Of a DNA stretch of 64,000 bases, positions 11,640-23,409 are shown one piece after another; positions within the stretch are counted from its first letter, which is position 1; every line of letters begins with the position of its first letter. Below the pieces are notes generated by a model. It was not told where the DNA came from. It was given only the letters and a program-made list of their open reading frames with translations, and ran no database searches. Source of the DNA: Kitagawia praeruptora (taxonomy: Eukaryota; Streptophyta; Magnoliopsida; Apiales; Apiaceae); contig CM075347.1 in the NCBI GenBank assembly GCA_037693485.1, positions 58,128,501-58,192,500 on the forward strand, given 5' to 3'. Both the position numbers and the translations under genes were made by a program.

Positions 11640-12000
11640 GGGGACAGGGTATTTGCGACAGAATAAATACAAAGAATTTGTCGCAATTGCCGAACTTTGC
11701 GACGGAAAAAATCTGTCACAAATGCCGAAGTCGTAAGTTCAAATTCTGTCACAATTTCTTATTCTGTCGCAAGCTATGTCGCAAGTTATTAGTGGGTCCC
11801 ATCCTAAACAAAAAAATTACAAAAAAAGGAAAAACAGCAAAGTACGACGGATTGTTTGTCGTAAATATGTCCAAAATTGCGACAGAATCCGTCGTAAATA
11901 TTTCCAGAATTGCGACAGAATCCGTCGTAAAATATTCCAGAATTGGGACAGAATCCGTCGTAAATTGCCAATACAGAATCTGTCTCAATTTCTGGACCCC
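11640..12000. repeat. Left subterminal repeat region of the CACTA element
   Basis: At least ten direct and inverted copies of a TTGCGACAGAAT-like word (variants GTCGCAA, GTCGTAAA, CTGTCAC). The small open frames here on both strands are made of this repeat and are not genes. The matching right block is 15015-15365. Confidence 0.8.
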
Positions 12001-12254
12001 GGGCATGGTTTTGCCTGTTTTTATCACTTTCAACCTATTAAAAGTCAAATTCATCCATACATTCCAAAACATACAAACTAATCCCAACAAATATTACAAC
12101 ACACTGCAAATATGAACTACGTAGTCAAATCCACATAAATATTGAGCTAAAGGAAAATAACATCATAGAATCTCTTTCAAGAGTTACAATAAACATCCAT
12201 ACCAAAGTTACATTAACAAAATAATACAAATCCAAAGTTATAATAAACATCTGA

Positions 12255-12400
12255 AGGTGGACAGAAATCAGCCACAGTCCGGTCCACTGCCTGATTGACA
12301 AGATGGTCAGCGATGTGCTCTGTAGCGGATCTGCTAGTGGAAGCACCTGACTCATCTACGGATCATCGACGACGCCTTTTACCAGATGTAGGAGGAAGAG
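12255..12400 (-). pseudogene. Possible remnant of a CACTA-encoded protein tail
   Basis: A short serine- and arginine-rich frame reads on the minus strand (SGKRRRR, then one stop, then SVDESGASTSRSATEHIADH). It might be the C-terminal end of a CACTA accessory protein, but I do not recognise it with certainty. It is followed by a possible splice donor. Confidence 0.25.
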
Positions 12401-12520
12401 CTACGCACAAATAGACACACAAATATCACTAGACTAGAAAAAATGACATAATGAATGATATGAATACTAATGCAGTACATAATAAATAATATATATATAT
12501 ATATATATATATAAACATAC

Positions 12521-12615
12521 AATATCAGCGGTCATGGCCATGAAAGCCTGCTCAACGTTGGTAGCATTGTTTGCACTAGTTTCCATGAAAGGATTCCAAT
12601 TTCATCTGCAAATGC
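12521..12615 (-). pseudogene. Captured exon of a Rab1/RABD-type small GTPase
   Basis: Read on the minus strand, the exon gives AFADEIGI, then after a one-base deletion PFMETSANNATNVEQAFMAM TADI. ETSA is the Rab G5 guanine-base motif (SAK in intact proteins; here SAN). AG and GT splice signals sit at both ends, so a genomic copy was captured. The frameshift and the missing G1-G4 motifs mean no GTPase can be made. Confidence 0.85.
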
Positions 12616-13092
12616 CTGAAGAGAAGGATTACAAAGTCTACGCATAAGATAATGATTCCATATTATCAAGCAAATCATCATGCTATAACTACTGTTTAAT
12701 GCATGACCAGATAATACAATTCAATAATTCATTTAGAATATGCTAATGTTAACTAAAGACATACACTAAAAATAATTCAGTAATTAAATAATGTATTTTA
12801 AAATACGTTATAATCAGAAATGTTTAAAAATAATATTGCAAGGCATAATAACAATATTGCAAGTATGGTTCATAATTCATCTGAAGCAACTTCATACATT
12901 GTGCAGATCAAAATGATAGATCAAACCTTGACTAAATCTGCTTTGCGAAACGTATAGCTACACTTTAAGAACAACAGCATTTTCAAGTGCTTTTTTTCTT
13001 TAGATTGATTAATCTGCTTTGCAGTTAGTAGCGCTAATCAAATCACAAAAGCAACTCGCAAAAAGGAAATAAAGAGGTCAACAAATACTTAC

Positions 13093-13276
13093 GTTTGCCA
13101 GCACTTGCCGATGATTTCAGCAATTAGAGGATCAATGTCTTCTGGAATGTCAAGCCGGCGATGCTGATATCCAACTGCCCCTACAACTTGCATCGGGTTC
13201 AATCCACCCCATGGTTGTTGCAGAGTACAATGCTCCCATAATATTACTCCATAACTAAAAACGTCAGAACTGTCAT
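13093..13276 (-). pseudogene. Captured exon of a Raf-like MAPKKK (EDR1/CTR1-type kinase)
   Basis: The minus strand encodes SSDVFSYGVILWEHCTLQQP, then WGGLNPMQVVGAVGY and DIPEDIDPLIAEIIGKCW. This is kinase subdomains IX-X of plant Raf-like MAPKKKs (usually SDVYSFGVILWELAT). The exon ends at a normal donor (GTAAGT). It is open, but carries substitutions such as EHC for ELA that suggest relaxed selection. Confidence 0.88.
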
Positions 13277-13529
13277 CACGTAGTTTCCAAAAATTTTAAT
13301 GCTAACCAGCAGGTAGTAATACAAGTAGTGAATAAATTAAGTACTCAGCAAATCAGCATGTGCTACTATGTAAAAACCTTTTTTTAAACCACATAGATGA
13401 TAAGGGGTGAAGAAGCAGAGCAAAACATACTTCTCAATTGATGGCCTAGGAAGCACGGACACGGCAAAACAGATGCCGTATGCGTGTCGGACACGGCACC
13501 GACACGCGACACGGCGACACGCCAACATC

Positions 13530-13572
13530 TCAGTGATGGCTCATTTCTTAACACCTCTGGAGCCATCCACTC
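13530..13572 (-). pseudogene. Second captured piece of the Raf-like kinase (APE region)
   Basis: The minus strand encodes EWMAPEVLRNEPS, the activation-loop end and APE motif of Raf-like plant kinases, preceded by an AG acceptor. It lies in the correct order upstream of the exon at 13093-13276. Between them sit GACACGG-rich inverted repeats (13445-13525), probably a small insertion that breaks the normal exon continuation. Confidence 0.85.
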
Positions 13573-13837
13573 TGCTTGCAGAAATGTCATTTGATTATAA
13601 GGCAACATGAATAAGTATCAACTGCAACTAGTAGTGTTCAACATAGAGTTTTGATGGAGTCGGATTTGAGGCAACCAAGTCAATTATATAGAGTTAGATA
13701 CACACACACACACATACACAAGATTAAGTAGGCCCGCGTCAATTAATCTAAACAAGCACACTTGTAGATATGGCCAAATACATAGAAACTGTATAACAAG
13801 CACACTTGTCAATTAATCTAAACAAGCACACTTGTAG

Positions 13838-15012
13838 ATTCACTGTACAATTTTTTTTAATGATTTCTTCGACGATCGAATCGTACGGATGTTAATATAT
13901 ACTCATTTTAGTGTTGGGAAAAAATTATCAAAAAATTAAAATCCTCGGTTGTGCTGCATCTTGATGGAAACGTTATAATGGTATAGATTTTGGTAACGGG
14001 GCGCGTACCAGATTCACTGTACAATTTTTTTAATGATTTCTTCGACGATCGAACCGTACGGATGTTAATATATACTCATTCTAGTGTTGGGAAAAAAATC
14101 AAAAAATTGAAAGGCTCGGTTGTGACGTATCTTGAAGGAAACGTTGTAATAGAACATATTCTGGTAACGGGACGCATGCCAGATTCACTGTACAAATTTT
14201 TTAAATGTTTTTTTCGATGATCGAACCGTAAGGATGTTAATATATACTCATTCTAGTGTTGGGAAAAAATAATCAAAAATTAAAAGGCTCAGTTGTGCCG
14301 CATCTTGAAGGAAACGTTGTAATAGGACATATTCCGGTAACGGGGCGTGTGCCAGATTCCCTGTACGATTTTTGAAATTGATTTCTTCGACGATCGAACC
14401 GTACGGATGTTAATATATACTCATTCTAGTGTTGGGAAAAGATAATCAAAAAATTAAAAGGCTCGATTGTGCCGCATCTTGAAGGAAACGTTGTAATAGA
14501 ACATATTCCGGTAACGGGACGCGTGCCAGATTCACTGTATGATTTTTTAAATGCTTTTTTCGACGATCGAACCGTAAGGATGTTAATATCTACTCATTCT
14601 AGTATTGGGAAAAAATAATCAAAAAATTAAAAGGCTCAATTGTGCCGCATCTTGAAGGAAATGGTATAATCGTAAAAATTCTGGTAACGGGGCGCGTATT
14701 CACTGTACGATTTTTTTAAATGATTTCTTCGACGATCGAATCGTACGGATGTTAATAGATACTCATTCTAGTGTTGGGAAAAAATAATCAAAAAATAAAA
14801 AGGCTCGGTTGTGCCGCATCTTGAAGGAAATGTTGTATTAGTACAGATTTCAGTAACCGGGCGCGTGCCAAATTCACTGTACGATTTTTTAAGTGATTTT
14901 TTCGATGATCAAACCGTTCGAATGTTATTAGATACTCATTCTTGTGTTGAGAAAAAATAATCAAAAAATAAAAAGGCTCGTTTGTGCCACATCTTGAAGG
15001 GAACGTTAAAAT
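13838..15012. repeat. Tandem array of about seven 173-bp units inside the CACTA element
   Basis: The word CACTGTAC recurs at 13841, 14015, 14186, 14359 (CCCTGTAC), 14533, 14701 and 14875, a spacing of 168-174 bases. Each unit contains TTCGACGATCGAACCGTACGGATG and TACTCATTCTAGTGTTGGG with small changes. No coding capacity. Confidence 0.9.
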
Positions 15013-15438
15013 AAATTGCTTTAACTTGCGACAGATTGTATTACAATCCGTCACAAACTACTTTACGACAGAATATACGTCGCAAGATACTTTATGACAT
15101 TACATGGATTCTGTCGCAAGATCTATTTTGCGACAGAGTGGTTAGATTTTCCGTCGTAAAGTGTCTTAGCGGGAAACTAAATTAGTACAAAAAATGATAG
15201 TGGGAAATTAAATTGTTAAATTATTATTTTGGCGGTAAATATATTAATAAAATATTAAACTTGCGACAGAATTTGTCCGTCACATTGTACCTTGCGACAT
15301 AATAGTTTATTTGTGTCCTAAGTTAAACTTGCGACTGAAAATTATTAAAATCTTGTCACAATTGCCTGTTCCCCTTGTAGTAGTGATTGTTACGAATCTC
15401 CTTACTGCATGATTGTGTATGTATTTGTTGATCTCATT

Positions 15439-15439
15439 A

Positions 15440-15489
<50 letters not shown>
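15439..15489. repeat. (ATT)n microsatellite
   Basis: About 17 uninterrupted trinucleotide copies. From 15490 to 16263 I see only AT-rich intergenic sequence. Confidence 0.95.
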
Positions 15490-15491
<2 letters not shown>

Positions 15492-16263
15492 TGAGAATAA
15501 GTTAATAAAATTACCTCTGCAAATCTAACCTTAGGCGAACGTGTAAACGGTGATGCATATAAATTGAAATGTTTCTCTCTTGATTATATTTTTCGAGTCC
15601 TACATTTATGAATTTATTATGTAAATAAAAATGTTTAATATTTCAAATGACTAAAATTATTGATCATTTTGAAACTAGGTAATTCATGTAAAGTTTTGAA
15701 ATAATCTTAAGAAACTTATACTCTTATATATTTTCATAAAATTTTATTCCTTGTAAACAAAAAGCATAGAAATAGGAAAGCATGCATTTGCAGTTCGACA
15801 TATGAAAGCGTAAAAATGTTACGCTTGTAATTAAACACTACAAATGTGAGAAATTGTTTAGGGCAGGATACAGTTGTAATATACATTATAATTATATTAT
15901 AAATTAAGTTAAATAGGGAAGAGATTAGAAGAATTAGTAGTAGTCCAAAAGAAAGAAATAGCGAATGGAACAAATAGACAGATACTGTAAATTTTCACCT
16001 ACTTTCCCACCCTTTGTATGGAAGTATGTGTTTGGTGTCACTTTCGTGTAAGAATATAAGTTCACGCACTTCAACTGCTCCCATTTATAGTCCATTTTTG
16101 TATCTTTCTGTGACTTGTGACTCAATCTTTCGAATTTGATTAATTGTTTCCATCACAAAATAATCATTTTGATCATTGAACTTCAACTCATTAATGAAAC
16201 TTAAAGCACAAAATTAATATGTTTTTAACAAAAATTTATTCTCACGATAAACATTATATTATA

Positions 16264-18545
16264 TCCTATATATAATTGGCGTAAGGAGGATCATGTGGTT
16301 TGGTCGTCAGGGTTAAAAAGTAATTTCATTAAAAAGAAGAAATGGACTACAGAATAAATTAGAAGAATATATCCTATATATAATTGGCGTAAGGAGGATC
16401 ATGTGGTCTGCTCGAGGAGTTAAAAAGTAATTTCATTAAAAAGAAGAAATGGGCTACAGAATAAATTAGAAGAAATGGGCCTACAGAATAAATTAGAAGT
16501 TGGACTAGAGTATTGATTTAAAAGTTAAAATTATGCTCCAAAAAAGCTAAAACTATGCTACCAAGTAACTAGTGGTACTTTGAATTTAACAAACAAAATC
16601 AAAAAAAGAGTGCACTGAAATAAATAACAAATGATAAAAAAGAAATAATTATAGTTGAGAAAATTATTGTTAACTAAAATTAATACAAAGATAATTTAAA
16701 AAAAACTTTACCAAAAAAATCAAGAAAACCTAATTTTTTATAAAAATCATAAAAAAAAAATTACTTTTAGATTCTACAACAAACATGTTTTTAAAATTTA
16801 TACTAATAAAAGTCAACAAAAAATAAACACAAATCAATAAATTAATATTTTATTATTTTTTAAAGATTATAGATTTTGTACTAAAGTTGTAAATAAATTT
16901 AAAAACAATCCGAAAATCTAAAATAAAATAATTAATAGGGAATCTAAATATAATAAGTACAAAAAATCCTATATTAAATTTCATCAACAATAAAACTTAA
17001 AACAAATTAAAAAAGATTAAAACTAATAAAATATTCATCATCATCAACTTAATTAATTACTATTATAGGAAAAATAGTTGTAATAGCACAAAATTTACAT
17101 ATTCTTTTTTAGCTTTGATAACAAATACGTTTCTAATATTAACAAAAAAGGATAAATTAGCAAAAAATCATAATTAAAAATAAGTCTCAAATTCATTCTG
17201 TATATATAATAAACAAGTAAACAAAGCATATCATTAGAATTTCAATTCAAAAAATAATTTTAAAAAAAACAAGAATGTACATTTAATTACAAAACAAAAA
17301 GAAGTTTTAAAGAAAATATATGGTAAAATAAGATAATCAAAAAGTAATAAAAAAAACATGTCATAAATGACACCAAAATTTAATAAAATATAATATACAA
17401 AATAAACGTCAATTAAAAAAAGATCTAAATGTAAAAAACTAAAAACCACAAAAAAGTTTAATATAATGCACTTAAAACAAATATATTTCAACACAAAAAC
17501 ATAAAAAGAAAATACAAACTTTCGTTAAAAAAAAGTACAAATGTGTGTATTCACAATTACATAATTACATATACATATATAAAAAATAGTTAAACCAATA
17601 AGTTCCCACATGTCTAATGTATATTATATATATTCTAATAAAATAGAAGAAAACTCCCCAAAAAATATAAAATATTTAAACATATGTTAAGCTAAAACTT
17701 AAAATATAATTTACAAAAAACAAATCGTTTACCAAATAAAAGTGCTTTAAGAAAAAATTATTTTAATAAAAATCATTAAAGATTCTATTTTTAGTTTTGA
17801 CAATAAATATGTTTCTATAATAAAAATTTAAAAAAATGTGAGCACAAAGCAACAAATAAACAAATTCTTACTTTACAAAGAAAAAATTTAAATTAAAAAA
17901 GTGAACACAAATCAATAAATGAACATATTTTAAATTAGAAAGCAATCTAAATACCCACAAAATAAATTTATATTAATATCTAAATATAATACAACATAGA
18001 AATCCCTAATATTACTCTAAACAAAACATGTAATAAACACCACACTTGGCAAAAATATAAAATTAACATGAAAAAATAATTAATATTCAAACAAATAAAA
18101 ACAATTTAATACCACACATATTTCCAAAAAAGTTAAAAAAATGCTTTTAAGAACTATAAAAACACAAGAACAAAATATCTAAAAAAATTAAGATAACCGT
18201 TAAATTACATAATCAAAAAGATAAAAAGATAATAATAAATTGTTATACAAATGTAGTACCTATATTTCAAGTATATCACATGTAATCTAATAAAATAAAA
18301 AATAATTATGAAATACTAAAAAATATGTTAGCCTAAACTTTGAAATATAAATTATAGAAAAACCATTTACAAGAAAAAAAACAAATGTACACTTACCAAT
18401 TATATATCATATGTATTATTATCATTAAAAGTCAAAATATTATTTCGAATGTTATAAAACTAATTTTTTTTAAAAAAAATTATAATGAAAATTGTACTAA
18501 AAATTATTAATAAAATTACCGTACATCGCACGGGTATAAAGCTAG
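16264..18545 (+). mobile_element. Non-autonomous Helitron, very A-rich on this strand
   Basis: The 3' end has the Helitron signature: a hairpin (18519-18533, CCGTAC-ATC-GCACGG with one mismatch), then CTAG at 18542-18545 followed by T. The 5' end TCCTATATATAATTGGCGTA occurs twice, at 16264 and 16372, so the first 108 bases are duplicated in tandem. Related ends appear at 43801 and 46603. The inside is almost pure A/T with no coding region. Confidence 0.75.
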
Positions 18546-18792
18546 TACACCCTAATTCCAAGATTACAGTTATTTGCGTTAAGTAATCCAAATTTTTAAA
18601 TTAGATAAATGAAGGTAGGAAAATTCGATCCCAAGATCCATCGTAAATCGAGTTCGAAAATCATGTTAATTAGTCACTTTATTTAAATTTTTAGGATAAT
18701 AGAGTAACCTTTTTATATGGTCTTATATTTTTCAACAATTTGTGTAATCCAGTTCTTTTCATAAACCTTTTGTAGTAAAAATAAATGGAAAA

Positions 18793-18973
18793 TGTTAACC
18801 ATAGCCCTAAGGGCTATGGTTAAGGTGTTATGTGGTAGTTTTTAATTGGCTCAAGCTTGTGCCTCACATGCAAAAAAATATGTGCCCCATGCATTCACAT
18901 AAATCATCCAATAAAAATCCACCACATGGCAAAAATTAGTCCTTAAACATAGCCCTAAGGGCTATTGTTAACA
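18793..18973. mobile_element. Foldback-type MITE with palindromic terminal repeats
   Basis: The left end TGTTAACCATAGCCCTAAGG and the right end are inverted copies, and each end is itself a near-perfect palindrome (14-base arms around one A on the left, 18795-18823). A target duplication was not found. No coding capacity. Confidence 0.7.
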
Positions 18974-19006
18974 GGACCCAAAATAAATATATGACATGGT
19001 AGTTGT

Positions 19007-19358
19007 CAGTGGCGGAGACCTCCTGGGGGCACCGTACAAATATCTGGTAATTGTTTCATTTTTTTTTAATATTGCACCATATTTTTAATAATTATAACAC
19101 CTATTTAGTTCAAGAAGTTGTGGTTTTCTCTATACCTAGCTTGGTAGGATATATTTATAATGCATTATACAAGCAAAAGAGCCGCTGCAAGGTACTGCAT
19201 TGAGTTATACAGATTTAAAAGACTTGAAAAGTGGGGCACAATGATAGATATTTATATATTTTTACTGATTTACATGTGGGTCCTACAAAAAAACTATAAC
19301 TATTTTTAAATTGGTGGGAGCACGCGACTCCAGAGGCCCCCACCTGCGTCCGCCACTG
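19007..19358. mobile_element. hAT-type MITE (CAGTGGCGGA ends)
   Basis: The terminal inverted repeat is CAGTGGCGGA / TCCGCCACTG. A perfect 8-bp target duplication GTAGTTGT flanks it (18999-19006 and 19359-19366). 352 bases, no coding region. Confidence 0.9.
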
Positions 19359-19572
19359 GTAGTTGTAACTTGAAAGCTGTATCTCTGCTCCACATTCAAT
19401 TATATCCTGAATAAATGACTAAATTGTACTCCAACTTATGTAGTAAGCTTAACTTTATTGAAATCCAATTTCTTGTATGTGTGTGTATAGATTTGCTAGT
19501 CATGAATATGGAGAGGTTGCTTTTTTGTTTGTGTTTTGACAATCTTTTCTCCTTTATGCCACCAAAATGCTA

Positions 19573-19831
19573 CTCCCTCCGTCTCATAATACTACGCTCG
19601 TTTCATATGTCGGGACTGTTCATGACATGAGATAAATTACTAATTTACGTCTAATCTGTAAGACCAAATATAGTCATGAGTGATCTTGTTGGATTCGTAT
19701 TTATGAGTACTTTAATACAGTGAAGTTTTTATATTTAATATTAATACGAAATTGAAGATATTAATGATCAAAAGTGTGCGTTGCCAAACGTGTCCAACTC
19801 AAATGGGAAAAGTATTTAGAGACGGAGGGAG
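19573..19831. mobile_element. Stowaway (Tc1/mariner) MITE, copy 1
   Basis: Ends CTCCCTCCGTCTC / GAGACGGAGGGAG, flanked by TA on both sides (19571-19572, 19832-19833). Same family as 22390-22640, but inverted. Confidence 0.93.
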
Positions 19832-19833
19832 TA

Positions 19834-21000
19834 ACTACTATGTATAAAGTTGGTAAAGCAATATGCAGATTATAAAATAACTATAGATAAAGCAAATAAT
19901 GAGTCATTCCCAGTCAATAACTTGTGCCTTTTGTGAAAACACCTTTTGATTTGGATGATGATATTGAATTATTATAAACTTTATAATTACAAAAAGAAAA
20001 TAAAAAGTTGCTAAAGCATTTTTAAATTAATCAATATCCCCTGGTGATATATCATTAGAAATCATTGTCTGATTGTATATGGTTAATTTATTATCAATGG
20101 AAAGAAGAGCCACAATTACTCTATCTTTTCCCCTTTCTATTGGGCTGATTGAGGTTAGTCTCAGCAAGACCCAATTTTAATTCCAGCCCACCAAAGAAGA
20201 GCCCGTCTCGTCTCACAAGAGAAAAAGGCGTGCTCTTCTTTAATACTCAGAGAGTCAGAGCAGAGTTGCCCAAACTTTTTTCACTTACATTAGTCCAGCA
20301 AAACTTTTGGTTAAAACTTAAACATGTACCGAACCTTCTACAACTTTCCAGGTTGTACTCCAATACATCTAACCAACGACTTCATTAAAATAAATGTTGG
20401 AAATAATTTCTTTAAGATAAAATGTATACATAATAATTAGATGTTGGAAATAATTTCTTTAAGATAAAATGTATACATAATAATTTAAATTTCTGTAATT
20501 TAGCATTTTTGAGAGTGAGACTCGTATAAAAACATAATTCAATCGGGTGCGCGTAATAAAGTAAAATTATTAATCATAATAAAATAAAATTAATAATATT
20601 ATTATTATTATTAAATAATTGATGAAGCTAAAAAGATTAGTCAAACAAAACATTTAAGATAATCAATGAAAGATTAGGGAACAATTCCCAGAAACACGTT
20701 ATGTAAGAACATAAAATATATAATTTCGAAATAATTCATATTTGATTCATAATCATAATTATATATCAATATTATTCATAAAATCATTTATTAACATCAC
20801 AAAATTTTTCATTAATTTAATTATATGTGAAACTAATATGAATGGTGAGATGAGTTCGAAATTAAAAATTTTAGCTAGCGTAATCGCTTGTGCAAACCTC
20901 TATATTAACACCTTTAATTTTATTTTAAGAAAGATGTTGGTGGTTAATTTATTAATATTGATATTGTGTACTTGTAATTCTGATATTATAATATAAAAAG
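19834..21000. other. Intergenic DNA with a 48-bp tandem duplication
   Basis: ATGTTGGAAATAATTTCTTT and following bases are repeated directly at about 20393 and 20441. No gene found. Confidence 0.6.
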
Positions 21001-21555
21001 AATAAATGACCAAAATATACCATTTTTAGGAACTCACTGCCATAATACCTGTAGGCGTTAAGGACATACCAAAATATCCACTGAATACGCATGTTGGATT
21101 TGTGTATTCATTTTCAGGACTGAATACGCATGTTGGACATGCGTGTTCTTTAATTATTATTTTTTTTAAGCTTTACGCATCACAAAAAGGCTCATACACT
21201 ATAAAAAATTACCCCTGTTTCTTTAGGTCCTGTGGGGAAGCTTATAAATACACGCATTACTATAATGCGTAGATCAAAAAGAAAAAAATAACACCACGCA
21301 TATTTCAAATGCGTGGCCAATTAAGACAAAAGATGCAAATGAACTACACGCACTTGTATTATGTGTGGTCAGTTTTCTAGAAAAAAAAAAAACTACGCAT
21401 GTAAAAAATGCATGGTCTTCTTCTTAAAAAAAAATTATGAAGGTTGCGCATGTTGGACATGCGTATATGGTGGGTATTTTGGGCGGAAGCTCACGCATAT
21501 GAGTATTTTGGTTAGCTAATTTGAAAAGGTGGGTATTTGGGGATTTCACCCATAT
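21001..21555. repeat. Field of short ACGCAT...ATGCGT inverted repeats
   Basis: Spaced every 40-120 bases are small palindromes such as ACGCATGTTGGACATGCGT (about 21127 and 21450), ACGCATTACTATAATGCGT and CCACGCATATTTCAAATGCG. Both outer ends carry CCAAAATAYCC-like words in inverted orientation, so the whole may be one non-autonomous DNA transposon. No target duplication could be fixed. From 21556 to 22387 nothing else was found. Confidence 0.5.
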
Positions 21556-22389
21556 AAAAAGTGATACAAGTTGATATGAGTCATTGTCGAGTAGTTGGAA
21601 ATACGAATATATCAATATTGAGTTTTCTTTTTTATTTATGATGACTAGAAAAGAAAAAAATACACATTATTTTGATGGTTGTTCATTGCGAGTAATAACG
21701 ATTGAGAACTGATTTATTTAGTTTTGTTATGAAATTCAAGTGCAGTGTTGCACATCCTTGTGACAACTATCATGAACGTTGCACCACGATTGCAGTACTA
21801 TTCATGATAAACCTTATTTTTAATTTGAGAATAATCTCTAAACGTCACACTTGTTAATTAAAACATTAAAATATGCATGAATTTACCCAATAAGTATTTT
21901 AATTAAGTCGTATTATGGTCAATATAAGATATAGGATTCATACGTAAAAGTCAGCAAGCACGATTTTAGTAGAAATTATAGGAATGAATATTGTTTGGAA
22001 ATTGAGATATTAGTCCATACATTTAATGTATATATTGTAGAGGCATGTACGTCGTAGACCATATCAAATATTTATTTTGAATGAAATCAACATCAATAAA
22101 TATATTGAATTAATAAATAATATTAAGTGAGCATAATCAACAGATAATATTAAATGAATATAAAATTTAATTTCAATTTTTGTAATTTAGGATTTGATAA
22201 TAGAAAATTGAGGATATATATACAAGCTTGTAAGTTGTAAGCAAGAAAATAATTGTTATTAACTAAAATTCCATTTTAATCCTCTAATGTTAACATGCGT
22301 TACACAGACTTGATGGAATGCAACAATTGGATAATTAAAAAATTAAAATTTGGTCACGCGAATGCTCAGTATTATAATTCAAACGATTA

Positions 22390-22640
22390 CTCCCTCTGTC
22401 TCTAAAAATTTTTCCCATTTTACTTGCACACATTTGCCAACGCACAATTTTAATCGTTAATATCTTTAATTTTGTATTTGTTTTAAATATAAAAACTTCA
22501 CTGTATTAAATTACTCATAAATACGAATTCAACAAGATCACATTATATTTGGTCTTATAGATTAAATGTAAATTAGTAATTTGTATCATGTTAAAAATAA
22601 TCCCGACATATCAAACGAGAGAAGTATTATGAGACGGGAG
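22390..22640. mobile_element. Stowaway (Tc1/mariner) MITE, copy 2
   Basis: Ends CTCCCTCTGTCTC / GAGACGGGAG, flanked by TA (22388-22389, 22641-22642). Its inside is the reverse complement of copy 1. Confidence 0.9.
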
Positions 22641-22786
22641 TATGATACAATTAAATCTAAAATTAATGTTTTCATTTTTCTTCTTAAAAATCATACAACA
22701 TCAATTTATGTAGGCAAAAATACAAATTTATGACTACCAGAGTTTTAGTTATGGACAACTAAAAATGTAGGAGTAAATCTGTCAAA

Positions 22787-22896
22787 AAAAAATGTAGGAG
22801 TAAATGAGTAATCACCATTTAACACTTATAATTTCAATTAATCTGCTTTAAAAAAATGTAGGAGTAAATGAGTAATCACCATTTAACACTTTAATT
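22787..22896. repeat. Direct duplication that precedes a MITE insertion
   Basis: ATGTAGGAGTAAATGAGTAA and the following CACCATTTAACACT occur at about 22791 and 22855. The next bases of the second copy resume only after the MITE (23165), so the duplication is older than the insertion. Confidence 0.75.
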
Positions 22897-23164
22897 CACT
22901 GTTCTAAAAATCCCCGATTCAACCGATTAATCCCCGATTAATTTTCTGAAAGGTAGCCAACCGATTCGATTTTTGAAATCCGATTAATCATATTAATTTA
23001 TTTTAAATGATATATTTAATTGTAAATTAGACTAATAAATTAAATATTATTATAATATCCGATTAATGCTCCGATTAATCGGTCCGATTAATCCCCGCCT
23101 ATCCGATTAGGCGCTAGGCAGTACCCTAACCGCCCTGGACCGCCTAGCGATTTCTGGAACACTG
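22897..23164. mobile_element. hAT-type MITE with 8-bp target duplication
   Basis: Perfect 8-bp flanks CTTTAATT (22889-22896, 23165-23172). Ends CACTGTTCTAAAAATC and GATTTCTGGAACACTG are inverted repeats. CCGATTAATC words fill the inside, as in the inverted relative at 10755-10937. Confidence 0.92.
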
Positions 23165-23409
23165 CTTTAATTTCAATTAATCTGCTTTACCCATTTTAAT
23201 TTCATATCAAGATATCAATGTAATTAACATCATAATATCTAGGTGCCAAAATCATAATCTACATGAATTAAAAACACAGTCAAAATATCTTGTCAAAATA
23301 AAAAAAAAAAAAAAAAAAAAACAGTCAAAATTATACATACACCATTAATGTATACACACACATACTGTAGTGTATGTACACTAAATCTAACTAATCAAAT
23401 CACATTTCT

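Larger units (their letters stand above)
11632..15385. mobile_element. CACTA (En/Spm) transposon, non-autonomous, with captured gene pieces
   Basis: The left end CACTACAAGGGGACAGG and the right end (read on the minus strand CACTACTACAAGGGGAACAGG) are inverted repeats. The 3-bp flanks are both ATT (11629-11631 and 15386-15388). Both ends carry many copies of the subterminal word TTGCGACAGAAT in both orientations, as expected for transposase binding sites of this superfamily. The inside contains no intact transposase. It contains fragments of a Rab GTPase gene and of a Raf-like kinase gene, and a tandem array of about 173-bp units. Confidence 0.92.

Noticed and set aside
11678..12115. A 145-codon open frame at the left end of the CACTA element
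   Set aside because: Composed of TTGCGACAGAAT subterminal repeats; overlapping frames are equally open.
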